From Sandaracinaceae bacterium (GTDB lineage Bacteria; Myxococcota_A; Polyangia; Polyangiales; Sandaracinaceae), in contig JAHBWG010000008.1 in assembly GCA_019637095.1 (NCBI GenBank), positions 62,001 to 126,000 of the forward strand: a DNA stretch of 64,000 nucleotides, read 5' to 3'. The notes under the pieces were generated by a model. That model saw only the letters and a program-made list of their open reading frames with translations. It had not been told where the DNA came from and did no database searches. How positions within the stretch are numbered: position 1 is the first letter of the stretch; every line of letters begins with the position of its first letter. Shown here piece by piece: positions 7,233 to 16,020 of the stretch. The position numbers and the translations under genes were made by a program.

Positions 7233-8489
7233 ATGCCGTCGGTGGCGAAGCCGGCCTCGTTCTGGGACGCGTTCCGCGACCCGAAGCTCGCGCTCATGCT
7301 CGGGCTCGGGTTCGCGAGCGGGCTGCCCAACCCGCTCGCCGGCGACACGCTGAGCGCGTGGTTCGACGACGTGGGGGTGCCGCTGGCGTCGGTGGCGTTC
7401 TTCGGGGGGCTGGTGCACCTGCCCTACAACCTGAAGTTCGTCTGGGCGTCGGTGTTCGATCGGTTCTGGCCGCCTTTCTTGAGCCGGCGGCGGTCGTGGC
7501 TCTTGGTGTGTCAAGTCGCCTTGCTGGTGCTCATCGGGGCGTTGGGGGCGCTCGATCCGTCCAAGGGGCCGGCGCTGGTGGCGGGGCTGGCGCTGGTGGT
7601 CGCGTTCACGGCGGCGAGCCAGGACATCGTGGCCGACGCGTACCGGACGGAGCTGCTGTCGGCCGAGCAGCGGGCGAGCGGCGTCGCGATCTTCGTGATG
7701 GCCTACCGGGTCGCGCTCATCGTGACCGGGTCGCTCGCGCTGATCGTGGCCGACCACGTGTCGTGGACGGTGGCGTTCGGGATGCTGGCGGCGCTGATGA
7801 GCGTGGGCGTGGTGACGACGTTGATCGCGCCGCCGGTGGCGGTGCCGCCGCGGACACCGCGCACGATGCGCGAGGCGATCGTGGAGCCGTTCCGCGAGCT
7901 GCTCGGGCGCGAGCAGGTGTGGCTGCTGCTCTTCATCACGATGCTCTACAAGTTCGGCGACGTGTTCGTGACGGCGATCCGGACGCCGTTCCTGCGCGAG
8001 GTGGGCTTCACGCTCACGGAGATCGGCTCGATCGTGAAGCTGATCGGGCTGATCGCGACGATCGTCGGGGCGCTGCTCGGCGGGGGGCTGGTCGCGAAGT
8101 GGGGGCTGAAGCGCGCGATGATCGTGTTCGGCGTGGCGCAGGCGGTGCCGAACCTGTCGTACGCGGCGCTCGCGGTGGTCGGCAAGAGCTACTCGCTGCT
8201 CGCGGTGGGCATCGGCGTGGACAACCTGGCGGGCGGGATGGGCACGGCGGCGCTGACCGCGTTCTTCATGACGATCTGCAACCGGCGCTTCACGGCGATG
8301 CAATACGCCTTGCTCACGTCGCTGATGACGGTGCCGGGGCGGCTGCTCGGGATGGGGTCGGGCTGGCTCACCGAGCACATCGGCTGGCCGGCGCTGTGGG
8401 TGGCGTCGGTGGTGGCGGCGATCCCCGCGCTCGTGCTCTTGGTCTACGTGCGGATCGTGGAGCCGGACCACGGCGAGGCGGCGGCGTGA
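7233..8489 (+). CDS. ampG: AmpG-like muropeptide permease (MFS)
   Basis: 418 residues from ATG at 7233 (an upstream in-frame TTG is not preferred). About twelve hydrophobic segments; the N-terminal FASGLPNPLAGDTLSAWF and the AASQDIVADAYRTELL segment are hallmarks of AmpG-type major facilitator permeases, including the Gln-Asp-Ile-x-x-Asp-Ala-Tyr motif. AmpG imports GlcNAc-anhydroMurNAc peptides from the periplasm for cell-wall recycling, by proton symport. Its stop overlaps the GTG start of the serine hydrolase by four bases, implying translational coupling and a shared role in peptidoglycan fragment handling. The gene is transcribed divergently from the toxin-antitoxin operon. Confidence 0.88.
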   Translation: MPSVAKPASFWDAFRDPKLALMLGLGFASGLPNPLAGDTLSAWFDDVGVPLASVAFFGGLVHLPYNLKFVWASVFDRFWPPFLSRRRSWLLVCQVALLVLIGALGALDPSKGPALVAGLALVVAFTAASQDIVADAYRTELLSAEQRASGVAIFVMAYRVALIVTGSLALIVADHVSWTVAFGMLAALMSVGVVTTLIAPPVAVPPRTPRTMREAIVEPFRELLGREQVWLLLFITMLYKFGDVFVTAIRTPFLREVGFTLTEIGSIVKLIGLIATIVGALLGGGLVAKWGLKRAMIVFGVAQAVPNLSYAALAVVGKSYSLLAVGIGVDNLAGGMGTAALTAFFMTICNRRFTAMQYALLTSLMTVPGRLLGMGSGWLTEHIGWPALWVASVVAAIPALVLLVYVRIVEPDHGEAAA

Positions 8490-9589
8490 GCCCAGCCGAG
8501 GTGCTCGCGGCCGCCGTCGAGGCGGGCGATCCGCCCGCGGCGCAGGCTTGCGTGCTGGCGGACGGGCGGGCGCGGTTCGAGAGCGCGCACGGCTGCGCGC
8601 ACGACAGCGTGTTCGACGTGGCGAGCGTGACGAAGGTGGCGGCCACGACGAGCGCGCTCGCGCGCCTGGTGGCCGACGGCGAGGTGGGGCTCGACGACTC
8701 GGTGCGGCGGTTCCTGCCGGGCGCGGCGTTCGACGCGAGCGTGCGCGCGCTGCTCGGGCACCGCGCCGGGCTGCCGGCGTGGCGGCCGCTCTTCCGCGAG
8801 GTGATGGCCGACCCGGTGGCGAGCGCGTGCTTCTCGCGCGAGGCCGTGGCGCCGCCCGAGGCGTGGGCGCGCGCACGAGAGATCGTGATGCGAGCGGTGT
8901 CGTCGACGCCGGCGCCGACGCCGGGCCGGCGGGAGTACAGCGACCTCGGGTTCCTCGCGCTCGGCGCGGTCATCGAGGCGGTGAGCGGGAGCCGGCTCGA
9001 TCGGTTCTGCGCGGCGCACGTCTTCGGTGATCGCGACCTCGGGTTCGTCGATCTCGGGGCGCCCTCGTCCTGGCTCGACGGGCGCCACGTGCTCGCGACC
9101 GGGACGACGCGGCCGCGCGCGCCCGCGCCCGGGCAGGAGGGGCTCTTCGAGGTGCCCGCACAGGAGGAGGCGCCCGACCCGGGCCGCGTCGACGACGACA
9201 ACGCGTTCGCGATGGGCGGCGTGGCCGGACACGCGGGGGTGTTCGCGACCGCGCGCGCGCTCGCCGAGCACGCGCACGCGACGTGGATCGAGGACGCGCT
9301 CGGGTCGACGCGGGGCGCGTTCCTCGTGCGCGATCCGGCGGACGGACCGCCGCGCGCGCTCGGCTGGGACGTGCCGACGCCCGGCTCGAGCGCGGGCGCG
9401 CTCGGCGCCGGCGCGCGGGTGCTCGGGCACCTCGGCTACACCGGGTGCTCGCTCTGGCTGGACCTCGACCGGCGCCTCGTCGCGGTGCTGCTCACGAACC
9501 GGACGCTGCCCGGACGCCACCGCGTCGAAGGGATCCGCGCGCTGCGCGTCGCGTTCCACGACGCCGTCGCCACCGCGTGCCTCGCCTGA
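8486..9589 (+). CDS. Serine hydrolase of the beta-lactamase/DD-peptidase (S12) family
   Basis: 367 residues, GTG start at 8486 overlapping the AmpG stop (GTGA). The active-site tetrad is visible: ASVTK with nucleophile Ser47 and Lys50, YSD near residue 150 as the second motif, and HLGYTG near residue 315 at the place of the third (H/K-T/S-G) motif. GGVAGHAGVF resembles the family's conserved glycine-rich segment. There is no signal peptide, so the enzyme appears cytoplasmic, unusual for a penicillin-binding enzyme but known for esterase-like S12 members and consistent with acting on imported muropeptides. Substrate cannot be decided from sequence. Confidence 0.88.
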   Translation: MSPAEVLAAAVEAGDPPAAQACVLADGRARFESAHGCAHDSVFDVASVTKVAATTSALARLVADGEVGLDDSVRRFLPGAAFDASVRALLGHRAGLPAWRPLFREVMADPVASACFSREAVAPPEAWARAREIVMRAVSSTPAPTPGRREYSDLGFLALGAVIEAVSGSRLDRFCAAHVFGDRDLGFVDLGAPSSWLDGRHVLATGTTRPRAPAPGQEGLFEVPAQEEAPDPGRVDDDNAFAMGGVAGHAGVFATARALAEHAHATWIEDALGSTRGAFLVRDPADGPPRALGWDVPTPGSSAGALGAGARVLGHLGYTGCSLWLDLDRRLVAVLLTNRTLPGRHRVEGIRALRVAFHDAVATACLA

Positions 9590-9619
9590 ACGCGTTTCGG
9601 AGGGAGGGGTTGGAACGTG

Positions 9620-10533
9620 CTCCTCCGAAGACTCCATCGAGCGAGGGTCTCGGCCGAGAGGATGCGCTCGCCCCAGCGATCGAGCTCGCCGATCGAGGCC
9701 GCCCGGACGCGGTGCTCGACCGCCCTCGGGACCCGCCGGAAGCGCAGGCGCAGCTGCTTCGAGAGCAGCTCCGCGCGTCCCTCCGCGCGTCCTTCCTGCA
9801 ACCATCGCTTCTGGTAGCCCATGACGATTCCCGCGTGCCTGCGGACAGCGGCGCACTGGTGAGCGCAGCGAACAACGCCTCGCCGTCGTCCGTGCCGGCG
9901 CGGTCCAGCTCTCGCGCCCAGCAGCACCCACACCACCAGCTTGCCGATGGCGGCGCCCTCGCGCGCGAGCAGCTCGGCCTCGGGGACTCGCGCGAGGTCG
10001 TCGATCCGCAGCTCGAAGTCCGGCACGTAGCGGCCAAACGCGGCGCGCGCGGCGTCGTCCGCGTCGAACAGTTCGCTCAGGCGCCGCGGCGCGGTCCAGC
10101 CGCCCGCGCCGTGATGGAGCACGATGGGCAAGATCATCGGCACCGGCCCGCGCGGATGAGCCCGCCGATGCGCTCGCCAGATGTGACCCTGGTAGACGTG
10201 GACCCGCAGGACCATGTCGGGATCCGGGCGGCTCTGGTGCTCGACGAGCACGTAGATCAGCACCTCGCGCGGACCCATCCGCGCCGAGAAGAGGAGATCC
10301 GTCCGCGCCTCGCGGGCGCGGTCGACGAAGCTCGCGTCGCAGCGTGGCGAGGTCGATCGCGGCGCACGCCTCCGCCGGCAGGACCGCCCGCAACACCGGC
10401 GCGATGTTCGCGGGGAGCGACAGGGTGTCGCGCACGAGCCGGTCGTGAGGATCGTGCCTCGGCCTGCGGCGGGTCGTGGGCTCGCCCCGACCCACGTCGC
10501 GTGCCGGAGATCGGTCGTCGTGATCCCGCGCAC
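9620..10533 (-). pseudogene. Rpn-family PD-(D/E)XK nuclease (transposase-like), broken by frameshifts
   Basis: Three minus frames must be joined. The first (about 10470-10350) reads DPHDRLVRDTLSLPANIAPV and VLPAEACAAIDLATLR. The second (about 10330-9900) carries SFVDRAREARTDLLFSARM, REVLIYVLVEHQSRPD, PMILPIVLHHGAGGWTAP and IGKLVVWVLLGA. The third (about 9850-9640) reads GIVMGYQKRWLQEGRAEGRA and RWGERILSAETLA. This order matches the Rpn recombination-promoting nuclease/putative transposase family (PF04754-like) frequent in Myxococcota. The active-site region would be Asp of DLLFSAR with E-H-Q of VEHQS. Shifts near 10340 and 9890 make it non-functional as read. Typical length is about 300 residues, so the relic is nearly complete. 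Confidence 0.8.
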
Positions 10534-10619
10534 TTGGGAGCGCGGTGCGGCGAGAGTGGCGAACGAGGCGCGGCGATCGCCGCGATCTCGGCGCGGCGAG
10601 CTGCGCTATCGTGCGGCGC

Positions 10620-11540
10620 ATGTCGATGGAGGAGCTGACGCTCGAGGCGCCCGATGGGCACCGGATCGCGGCGCGGTTTCGCGCGGCCGACGCAGAGGCG
10701 CGCGGGCTGGTGCAGGTCGCGCACGGGCTCGCCGAGCACTGCGCGCGCTACGCGCGCTTCGCCGACGCGCTCGCCGCCGCGGGCTGGGCGGTGGTCACGC
10801 ACGATCACCGCGGACACGGCAAGAGCGCGCGGAGCGCGCGCGAGCTCGGGCACTTCGCCGACGAGCAGGGGTGGCTGCGCGTGCGCGAGGATCTGCGGCA
10901 GGTGCGCGCCGCCGGCCGCGAGCGCGTCCCCGAGGGGCCGCTCGTGCTCTTCGGGCACAGCATGGGCTCGTTCATCTCGCTCTCCGATCAGCTCGACGCG
11001 CCGGGCAGCGTCGATCGGCTCGTGCTCAGCGGCTCGAACCAGGGCGGCGGCGCGCTCGTGAGCGCGGGGCTCGCGGCCGCCAAGCTCGAGCGGCTCCGCC
11101 AGGGCAAGCGCGGCAAGTCGAAGCTGCTCGCGTTCCTCTCGTTCGGCTCGTTCAACAAGGGCTTCGAAGGGCGCACCGAGTTCGACTGGCTCTCGCGCGA
11201 CGAGGCGGAGGTCGATCGCTACGTCGCCGACCCGTGGTGCGGGTTCGACGCGACGAACCAGCTCTGGATCGATCTGCTCGAGGCGCTGCTCGACAACGGG
11301 CGCCCCGAGCGCCTGCGGCGCATCCCGCCCGAGCTGCCGATCTACCTGCTCGCGGGCGACCGCGACCCGGTGAGCCAGGGCGGCAAGGGCGTGCGGGCGC
11401 TTGAGCGGCAGCTGCGCGACGCGGGCGCGCGCGACGTCACGCGGCGCCTCTACGCGGACGCACGCCACGAGATGCTGAACGAGACGAACCGGGACGAGGT
11501 CGTGGCGGACCTCGTCGCGTGGCTCGCGCGCGGGGCGTGA
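10620..11540 (+). CDS. Alpha/beta hydrolase, monoacylglycerol lipase-like
   Basis: 306 residues. ATG at 10620 is chosen over a longer Arg-rich extension; a second Met two codons later is also possible. The signature VAHGLAEHCARYARFADALA followed by HDHRGHGKSAR is the monoacylglycerol lipase/lysophospholipase (COG2267) pattern. The nucleophile elbow is GHSMG with Ser114, the acid is probably in LLAGDRDPVS and the catalytic His in DARHEMLNE near the C-terminus; all three are present. It should hydrolyse lipid esters or related small esters in the cytosol, since there is no signal peptide. It is a single gene, divergent from the Rpn relic and followed by the Tad-like block after 150 bp. Confidence 0.9.
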   Translation: MSMEELTLEAPDGHRIAARFRAADAEARGLVQVAHGLAEHCARYARFADALAAAGWAVVTHDHRGHGKSARSARELGHFADEQGWLRVREDLRQVRAAGRERVPEGPLVLFGHSMGSFISLSDQLDAPGSVDRLVLSGSNQGGGALVSAGLAAAKLERLRQGKRGKSKLLAFLSFGSFNKGFEGRTEFDWLSRDEAEVDRYVADPWCGFDATNQLWIDLLEALLDNGRPERLRRIPPELPIYLLAGDRDPVSQGGKGVRALERQLRDAGARDVTRRLYADARHEMLNETNRDEVVADLVAWLARGA

Positions 11541-11690
11541 CACGGCCGCACGATCGCGGGGTCTGTCGTCCCTAGGGCGCCGCGCGCGGCCGCGCGCGTC
11601 CCGTTGCCGGCGCGCCTGGCTCGCCGCTTGCGAGCCGTCGTTCGGGCTCGTGTCGACACGCGCGGGCCCGTGCCTGTACTCTGGAAGCGG

Positions 11691-12845
11691 ATGCGGCTGA
11701 AGACGCACCAGGAAGCACCCCAGCGCGACCTCGTCCACGACCAGTGGGGGGCGACGATGGTGATGGGTGTGTTCATCGCCGCGCTCCTCGTCGGGATGAT
11801 CTACTACGTGTGGGGCATCGGCGACGCGATCATGCACCGCGAGCGGATGCAGGACGCGTCCGACACGGCGGCCTTCAGCGCGGCGGTGATCCACGCGCGC
11901 GGCATGAACATGCTCGCGCTGCTCAACATGATCATGGCGGCGCTCGCGGTGGTCGCGGCGACCATGGCGACGATCGCGTCGATGATCGGCTGGGCGTTCG
12001 CGCTCGCGTCGTTCGTGTGCGCGTTCTGCGGCCCGTGGTGCGGCTCGTGCTGCTCGGCCTGCCCGTACGCGATCCGGCACGGCATCGAGTACGACCGCGC
12101 GAGCAGCATGGCCGACCGCGTCGACTCGATCGTCGAGGGGCTCATGCGCGGCTTACGCGCCTACGCGGTCGGCATCCGGTACGGCGTCCCCATCGCCGCC
12201 CAAGCGAAGGTCGTCGCCTACGGGGTCGACGTGTACAGCCCGGTCACCGACTTCGGCGTGATGGCGCCGCCGACGCGCCTGCAGCTGCCCGCGCAGGACG
12301 ACGAGACGGACTGGCCGTGCAACGAGAAGGTGCTCCCGTGGGTGCGGCTCTTCTCGCCCATCTTCGTGTGGATCTTCGGCAGCCCGTCGCCGTACATGGC
12401 GGGCGGGGTCGGGCTCGGCATGCTCGAGGCGCCCGGGCACGCCCGCCGCTGGTGCCAGGACGGCTACTTCCAACGGATCACCGACGCGGCCCAGACGATG
12501 GGCAACGACGAATACCAGGTCCAGGCGTACATGATCGGCAGCCCGGACTTCGAGTGGACGCAGCGCGGCGTGGCCGTCGCCGCGTGGGGCCAAGGCGAGG
12601 ACGCCGGCCGCACGTACACGAACCTCGCGCAGATGGGCCGCGTCAGCTTCGCCCAGGCGGAGTTCTTCTACGACGACGACGAGACCGACTGGGAGGAGTG
12701 GCTCTGGCACATGAACTGGCGCGCGCGGCTGCGGCGCTGGCGGCTCGAGGCGAGCGGCGCGGGCGGCGTGCTCGGCGCGTGCGGCGCGGCGTGCGGCCCG
12801 CTCGGGAGCCTGGGCTCGGCGATCAACGACGTGGTGGCGCACTGA
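11691..12845 (+). CDS. TadE/TadG-like membrane protein, first gene of a secretion/pilus-like block
   Basis: 384 residues, ATG at 11691. Residues about 20-45 give a hydrophobic helix right after DQWGATMVMGVFI, in the position used by TadE/TadG and Flp-type pseudopilins; the following RERMQDASDTAAFSAAVIHA is the segment shared by TadG-like proteins (the DA-D-AA-A stretch). Two further membrane stretches (residues about 70-105) are followed by a Cys cluster CAFCGPWCGSCCSAC. The remainder is soluble and acidic and has no recognised domain. TadG proteins are minor components of Flp/Tad pili or related envelope machines. It starts a compact four-gene operon; the genes for the ATPase, secretin and platform are not in the window. 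Confidence 0.72.
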   Translation: MRLKTHQEAPQRDLVHDQWGATMVMGVFIAALLVGMIYYVWGIGDAIMHRERMQDASDTAAFSAAVIHARGMNMLALLNMIMAALAVVAATMATIASMIGWAFALASFVCAFCGPWCGSCCSACPYAIRHGIEYDRASSMADRVDSIVEGLMRGLRAYAVGIRYGVPIAAQAKVVAYGVDVYSPVTDFGVMAPPTRLQLPAQDDETDWPCNEKVLPWVRLFSPIFVWIFGSPSPYMAGGVGLGMLEAPGHARRWCQDGYFQRITDAAQTMGNDEYQVQAYMIGSPDFEWTQRGVAVAAWGQGEDAGRTYTNLAQMGRVSFAQAEFFYDDDETDWEEWLWHMNWRARLRRWRLEASGAGGVLGACGAACGPLGSLGSAINDVVAH

Positions 12846-12846
12846 C

Positions 12847-13356
12847 ATGGCGGACCGGCCTCGACGCCAGCGGCCCCAGAAGCTGCGCAAGCGCGGCTTC
12901 CTCGCGCTCCTGCGCGACGTCGCGGGCAACGCGACGACCGAGACGGTGATCATGATCCCCGTGTTCGTCGCGATCTGGGGCGGCATCTGGTACACGCACC
13001 AGCGCTACCGTAAGGCGATCAACATGACGCAGTACACGCGCGCCCACACGTGGCAGCACGCGTACTCCGGCTGCGACGGAAGCCCGCCGAGCACGAACAC
13101 GCGCATCAACCCCGGCGGCTACTCGGGCGACGGGATGATCTCGGGCGTGGTCGACCTGCTGTTCGGTAGCGGGATCATCCCCGGCTTCAACTTCGACGAG
13201 ATCGAGGGGCGCCGGCAGACGCAGCTCGCGCGGCCCTCGGTGCTGGGCGAGGGCACCGTGTCGATGGAGCAGAACCTCGTCGTGCTGTGCAACGAGCAGA
13301 CGCAAGGCGAGCGCGGCTTCGCGCGGACCGCGTGGTCGATGTTCTTCGGGGGATAG
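12847..13356 (+). CDS. TadE-like pseudopilin
   Basis: 169 residues beginning one base after the previous stop. A basic N-terminus is followed by VAGNATTETVIMIPVFVAIWGGIWY, the typical TadE pattern: Gly/Asn-rich lead-in, conserved Thr-Glu (Glu5-like residue of pseudopilins), then a single hydrophobic helix. The exported C-terminal 120 residues carry isolated Cys residues at YSGCDG and LCNEQ, possibly a disulfide. TadE-like proteins are processed by a prepilin peptidase and associate with the pilus. Overlap in style and tight spacing with the upstream TadG-like gene support a common machine. Confidence 0.78.
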   Translation: MADRPRRQRPQKLRKRGFLALLRDVAGNATTETVIMIPVFVAIWGGIWYTHQRYRKAINMTQYTRAHTWQHAYSGCDGSPPSTNTRINPGGYSGDGMISGVVDLLFGSGIIPGFNFDEIEGRRQTQLARPSVLGEGTVSMEQNLVVLCNEQTQGERGFARTAWSMFFGG

Positions 13357-13362
13357 CGAGCG

Positions 13363-14319
13363 ATGCGAGCCAAGCGCACGATCCGGGTCGAGCCCCTGCC
13401 GCGCTGGCGGCGGGTGGCGCGCGCGCTCGGGCGGGTCGCGCTCGTCGCGGCGTTCCTCGGGCTCGTCGCGGGCGGCTGGGCCTACCACTCGGCGCGCGCG
13501 CAGCTGCGCGACAACCTCTTCGGGCTCGGGACGCAGATGATGGCGTACGAGCACGCGAGCCGGCAGGACGCGCCGCGCGACCTCGTCGTGAACGGGCAGA
13601 CGATCCACCTCAGCTCCGGCACGACGACGCGCTCCGCGCTCGAGGTGCTCGACCACTTCGAGCAGCGCTGCGCGCGCGCGGACGGGGGCCTCGCGGCCGA
13701 GCTCGATCGCCTGGTGCGCGAGCACCCCGAGATCGCGACGCCGGCGCGGCCGGGCACGCCGACGATGCGCGAGGACGACGGCCGCAACGGCTTCGTCGCG
13801 TGCCTCGACCTCGGCAGCGCCCCGGTCGGCGTCGCGGAGCTCGTCGAGCGCCTCGGCCGCTTCGGCGAGACGGGCGACGTCTCGGTCATCGGCGACGCGC
13901 GCTTCGTGTTCGCGGAGCAGTCCGGTGAGGGCGCCGAGACGCGGACGCACTTCGTCGGCCTCTGGACGGAGGGCGAGTTCAACGTGCTGCGCATGTTCCC
14001 CGAGCAGGGCGACGCGCCCGGCGCCGACGTCGACGGCGTCACGCGGCCGCCGCAGGCGCGGCGGATGCTCAGCGGGCACGAGCGCGGGCTGCCGCTCTCG
14101 ATCACCGTCTACGCCACACAGCTCGGCGAGGCGGAGCTCGACGGCTTCTATCGGCGCGAGCTCGGCGCGGCGGGCTGGACGCTCCTCGAGACGGCCGCGC
14201 GCCCGAGCGAGGCCCCGGTCACGCTCATCGCGGAGCGCGGCGAGCGCATGGTCACGCTGATCTTCACGCCCGATCCGGTGAACGGCGGCTCGCAGGCGGC
14301 GATCTTCGACGGGCGATGA
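13363..14319 (+). CDS. Membrane-anchored protein of the Tad-like operon, unknown function
   Basis: 318 residues. A basic N-terminus (MRAKRTIRVEPLPRWRRVAR) precedes one membrane helix at about 22-42 (VALVAAFLGLVAGGWAY), so most of the protein faces the periplasm. The periplasmic part has regular alpha/beta composition with VFAEQSGEGAETRTHFVG and a final domain (LGEAELDGFYRRELGAAGW, then VTLIFTPDP) that resembles small DUF-type folds appended to envelope proteins, but no family is recognised. It starts six bases after the TadE-like stop and its own stop overlaps the next start (ATGA), so the four genes are probably translated as a unit. Confidence 0.75.
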   Translation: MRAKRTIRVEPLPRWRRVARALGRVALVAAFLGLVAGGWAYHSARAQLRDNLFGLGTQMMAYEHASRQDAPRDLVVNGQTIHLSSGTTTRSALEVLDHFEQRCARADGGLAAELDRLVREHPEIATPARPGTPTMREDDGRNGFVACLDLGSAPVGVAELVERLGRFGETGDVSVIGDARFVFAEQSGEGAETRTHFVGLWTEGEFNVLRMFPEQGDAPGADVDGVTRPPQARRMLSGHERGLPLSITVYATQLGEAELDGFYRRELGAAGWTLLETAARPSEAPVTLIAERGERMVTLIFTPDPVNGGSQAAIFDGR

Positions 14320-15002
14320 GCCGCGCGCGCACGCTCTTCGCGGTGGGGCTCGTCGCGGCGCTCGGCTGCGACGAGCCGGCGCCGGCGGTGCGGCCGATCA
14401 CGATCGACAACCCGCGCGTGCAACCGCCGCCGCCGTCGGCGGAGCTCGTCGATCCGGGGATGCGCACGCGGCAGACGGCGGAGCAGGCCGCGGCGGAGCG
14501 GGAGCGGCTCGGCGTCACCGAGGACGGGAGCGGCGGCGGCGCGCGCCCGCGTGCGGGTGGCGCCGGAGGCGGCGGCGGTGGCGGCGCGCCGTCGAGCGCC
14601 AACGCGGCGCCGTGGGTCCCTCCGGCGCCGGCGGGCGCGCCGACGAGCCGCGAGGTCGAGGCGTTCCGCCGCGAATTCGCCGCCGCGATGGAGCGCGAGG
14701 TGAACCCCGACGCGGACCCGTGCACGCAGCTTCGCGAGACCGCGAGCGCGAGCGCGATGGCGACCGAGCGCGCGAGTCGCGACGCAGACGGCCGCCCGCC
14801 GGTGCCCGGCCGCGACGCGTTCCGCCGGGGCTGCCGCGAGATGCGCGAGGAGATGCAGCGCTGCCTCGAGCGGCGCTACTTCCAGGAGCACGCCGAGGAG
14901 TGTCAGCGCGAGCTCGCGCGGCTCGCGCGCGCCGGCGAGCGCGCGAGCGAGGACGCGCGCGACGCCCTCGCCGAGCTCGAGCAGCGCCCGCGCGCCCCGT
15001 GA
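14316..15002 (+). CDS. Lipoprotein, last gene of the Tad-like operon
   Basis: 228 residues, start overlapping the upstream stop by four bases. The N-terminus MSRARTLFAVGLVAALGC carries a lipobox with Cys at 18. A Pro/Gly-rich linker (residues about 75-110) is followed by a helical, charged domain with four Cys residues (DPCTQLRETA, RRGCREMREEMQRCLERR, AEECQRELARL), a pattern of paired Cys in helices that suggests disulfide bonds. No family is recognised. Position suggests a lipid-anchored partner of the Tad-like proteins. Confidence 0.75.
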   Translation: MSRARTLFAVGLVAALGCDEPAPAVRPITIDNPRVQPPPPSAELVDPGMRTRQTAEQAAAERERLGVTEDGSGGGARPRAGGAGGGGGGGAPSSANAAPWVPPAPAGAPTSREVEAFRREFAAAMEREVNPDADPCTQLRETASASAMATERASRDADGRPPVPGRDAFRRGCREMREEMQRCLERRYFQEHAEECQRELARLARAGERASEDARDALAELEQRPRAP

Positions 15003-15025
15003 GCCCGATCCACGCCCGCCAAGGA

Positions 15026-15098
15026 GCCGCGTAGGAATGACTCGATCGGGGCGGCGTCGCGGCGACGCGCCGAGGCGGATGGGTCATCCCTACGCGGC
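15026..15098. terminator. Long inverted repeat between convergent genes, likely bidirectional terminator
   Basis: GCCGCGTAGGAATGAC (15026-15041) pairs with GTCATCCCTACGCGGC (15083-15098) with one mismatch; a GC-rich secondary hairpin (GCGTCGC/GCGACGC) sits in the loop. It fills the 98-bp gap between the Tad-like lipoprotein stop (15002) and the CPBP protease stop (15101). The arrangement fits a terminator used from both sides, though no T-run is present. Confidence 0.6.
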
Positions 15099-15100
15099 CC

Positions 15101-15952
15101 CTAAGGCTCGTCGTCGGCGAAGCGCGCGACGAGGGCGAGGCACGCCGCCGCGACGAGCGCCCCGCCGAGCGCGAGGGGCAACGAGACGTGCTCGAGCTCG
15201 AGCGTGTTGAAGCCTCGCAGCCGGATGAGCTGGGGCGGCAACAGCACCGGGACCGCGTTGAACGCCCCGTGGAGCGCCACGCACGGCAGGACCGAGCGCA
15301 CGCGCAGGCGCAGCCACCCGAGCACCAGCCCGGCGAGCGTCCCGACGAGGATCGCGAGCGGGCTCCCGTGGATCAGCCCGAAGAGCACCGCGCTCAGGCC
15401 GAGGGCGACCCGCGGCCCGTGGCGCTTCGCGAGCCCCGGCAGCAAGAGCCCGCGGAAGAACAGCTCCTCGGCGAGCGCGGGCACCGCGACGAGCGCGAGC
15501 GGGACGACGATCGCGTCGCGCAGCGAGCCCACGTGGAGCTGCCGCGCCGCCGCGCGCACCGCGGCGGGATCGGGCGCGAGCGCCGGCACGAGATCCGCGA
15601 CGAGGTTCGCGATCTCGCGCAGCGGGAACGCGAGCGCGAGGCCCGCGCTCAGCGCGAGCACGGCGATCGCCGAGCTCACCGGGGTGACGCCGAGGGCCTC
15701 GCGCAGCGGCGCCTCGCGGCGCGTCCAGATCACGCCGAGCGCGATCGCCACGCTCGCCCCGCCGAGCTGCGCGAGCCCGACGAGCAGCGGATCGAGCCGG
15801 ACCGCGGCGAACGCGTCGGCGAAGCCCCGCGCGCGCGCGATCATCCCGACGAGCGCGGCGAGCGCCGCGACGCCGAGCGTCGCCGCCACCAACACCACGG
15901 TCAGCCCGATCCCGGCGGCCGCGCCGAGCCCGTCTTCGCGTCGCTCGTCCAT
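15101..15952 (-). CDS. CPBP family intramembrane metalloprotease (CAAX protease-like)
   Basis: 283 residues from ATG at 15952, which has GAGGTG about six bases upstream; an in-frame GTG at 15970 is the alternative. Seven or eight hydrophobic helices. The three Abi/CPBP motifs are present in order: VPALAEELFFRGLLLP (Glu-Glu-x3-Arg), LFGLIHGSP (His) and LHGAFNAVP (His-x3-Asn). Family members are glutamate-type intramembrane endopeptidases; in bacteria some give immunity to bacteriocins, others are uncharacterised. No bacteriocin gene is nearby. It converges on the Tad-like operon. Confidence 0.9.
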   Translation of the reverse strand: MDERREDGLGAAAGIGLTVVLVAATLGVAALAALVGMIARARGFADAFAAVRLDPLLVGLAQLGGASVAIALGVIWTRREAPLREALGVTPVSSAIAVLALSAGLALAFPLREIANLVADLVPALAPDPAAVRAAARQLHVGSLRDAIVVPLALVAVPALAEELFFRGLLLPGLAKRHGPRVALGLSAVLFGLIHGSPLAILVGTLAGLVLGWLRLRVRSVLPCVALHGAFNAVPVLLPPQLIRLRGFNTLELEHVSLPLALGGALVAAACLALVARFADDEP

Positions 15953-16020
15953 CGGCACCTCGCGTACCACGTCACGCGCACTTTGGCGCGCCGGGCGCTC
16001 CCCTTGTAGGCTCAGGGCGC

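Noticed and set aside
6176-9589. A very long plus-strand open frame (over 1100 codons) spanning the toxin-antitoxin, AmpG and hydrolase genes
   Set aside because: Only its last 367 codons (from GTG 8486) form a protein; the rest is Arg/Gly-rich shadow of AmpG and minus-strand genes, common at this GC content.
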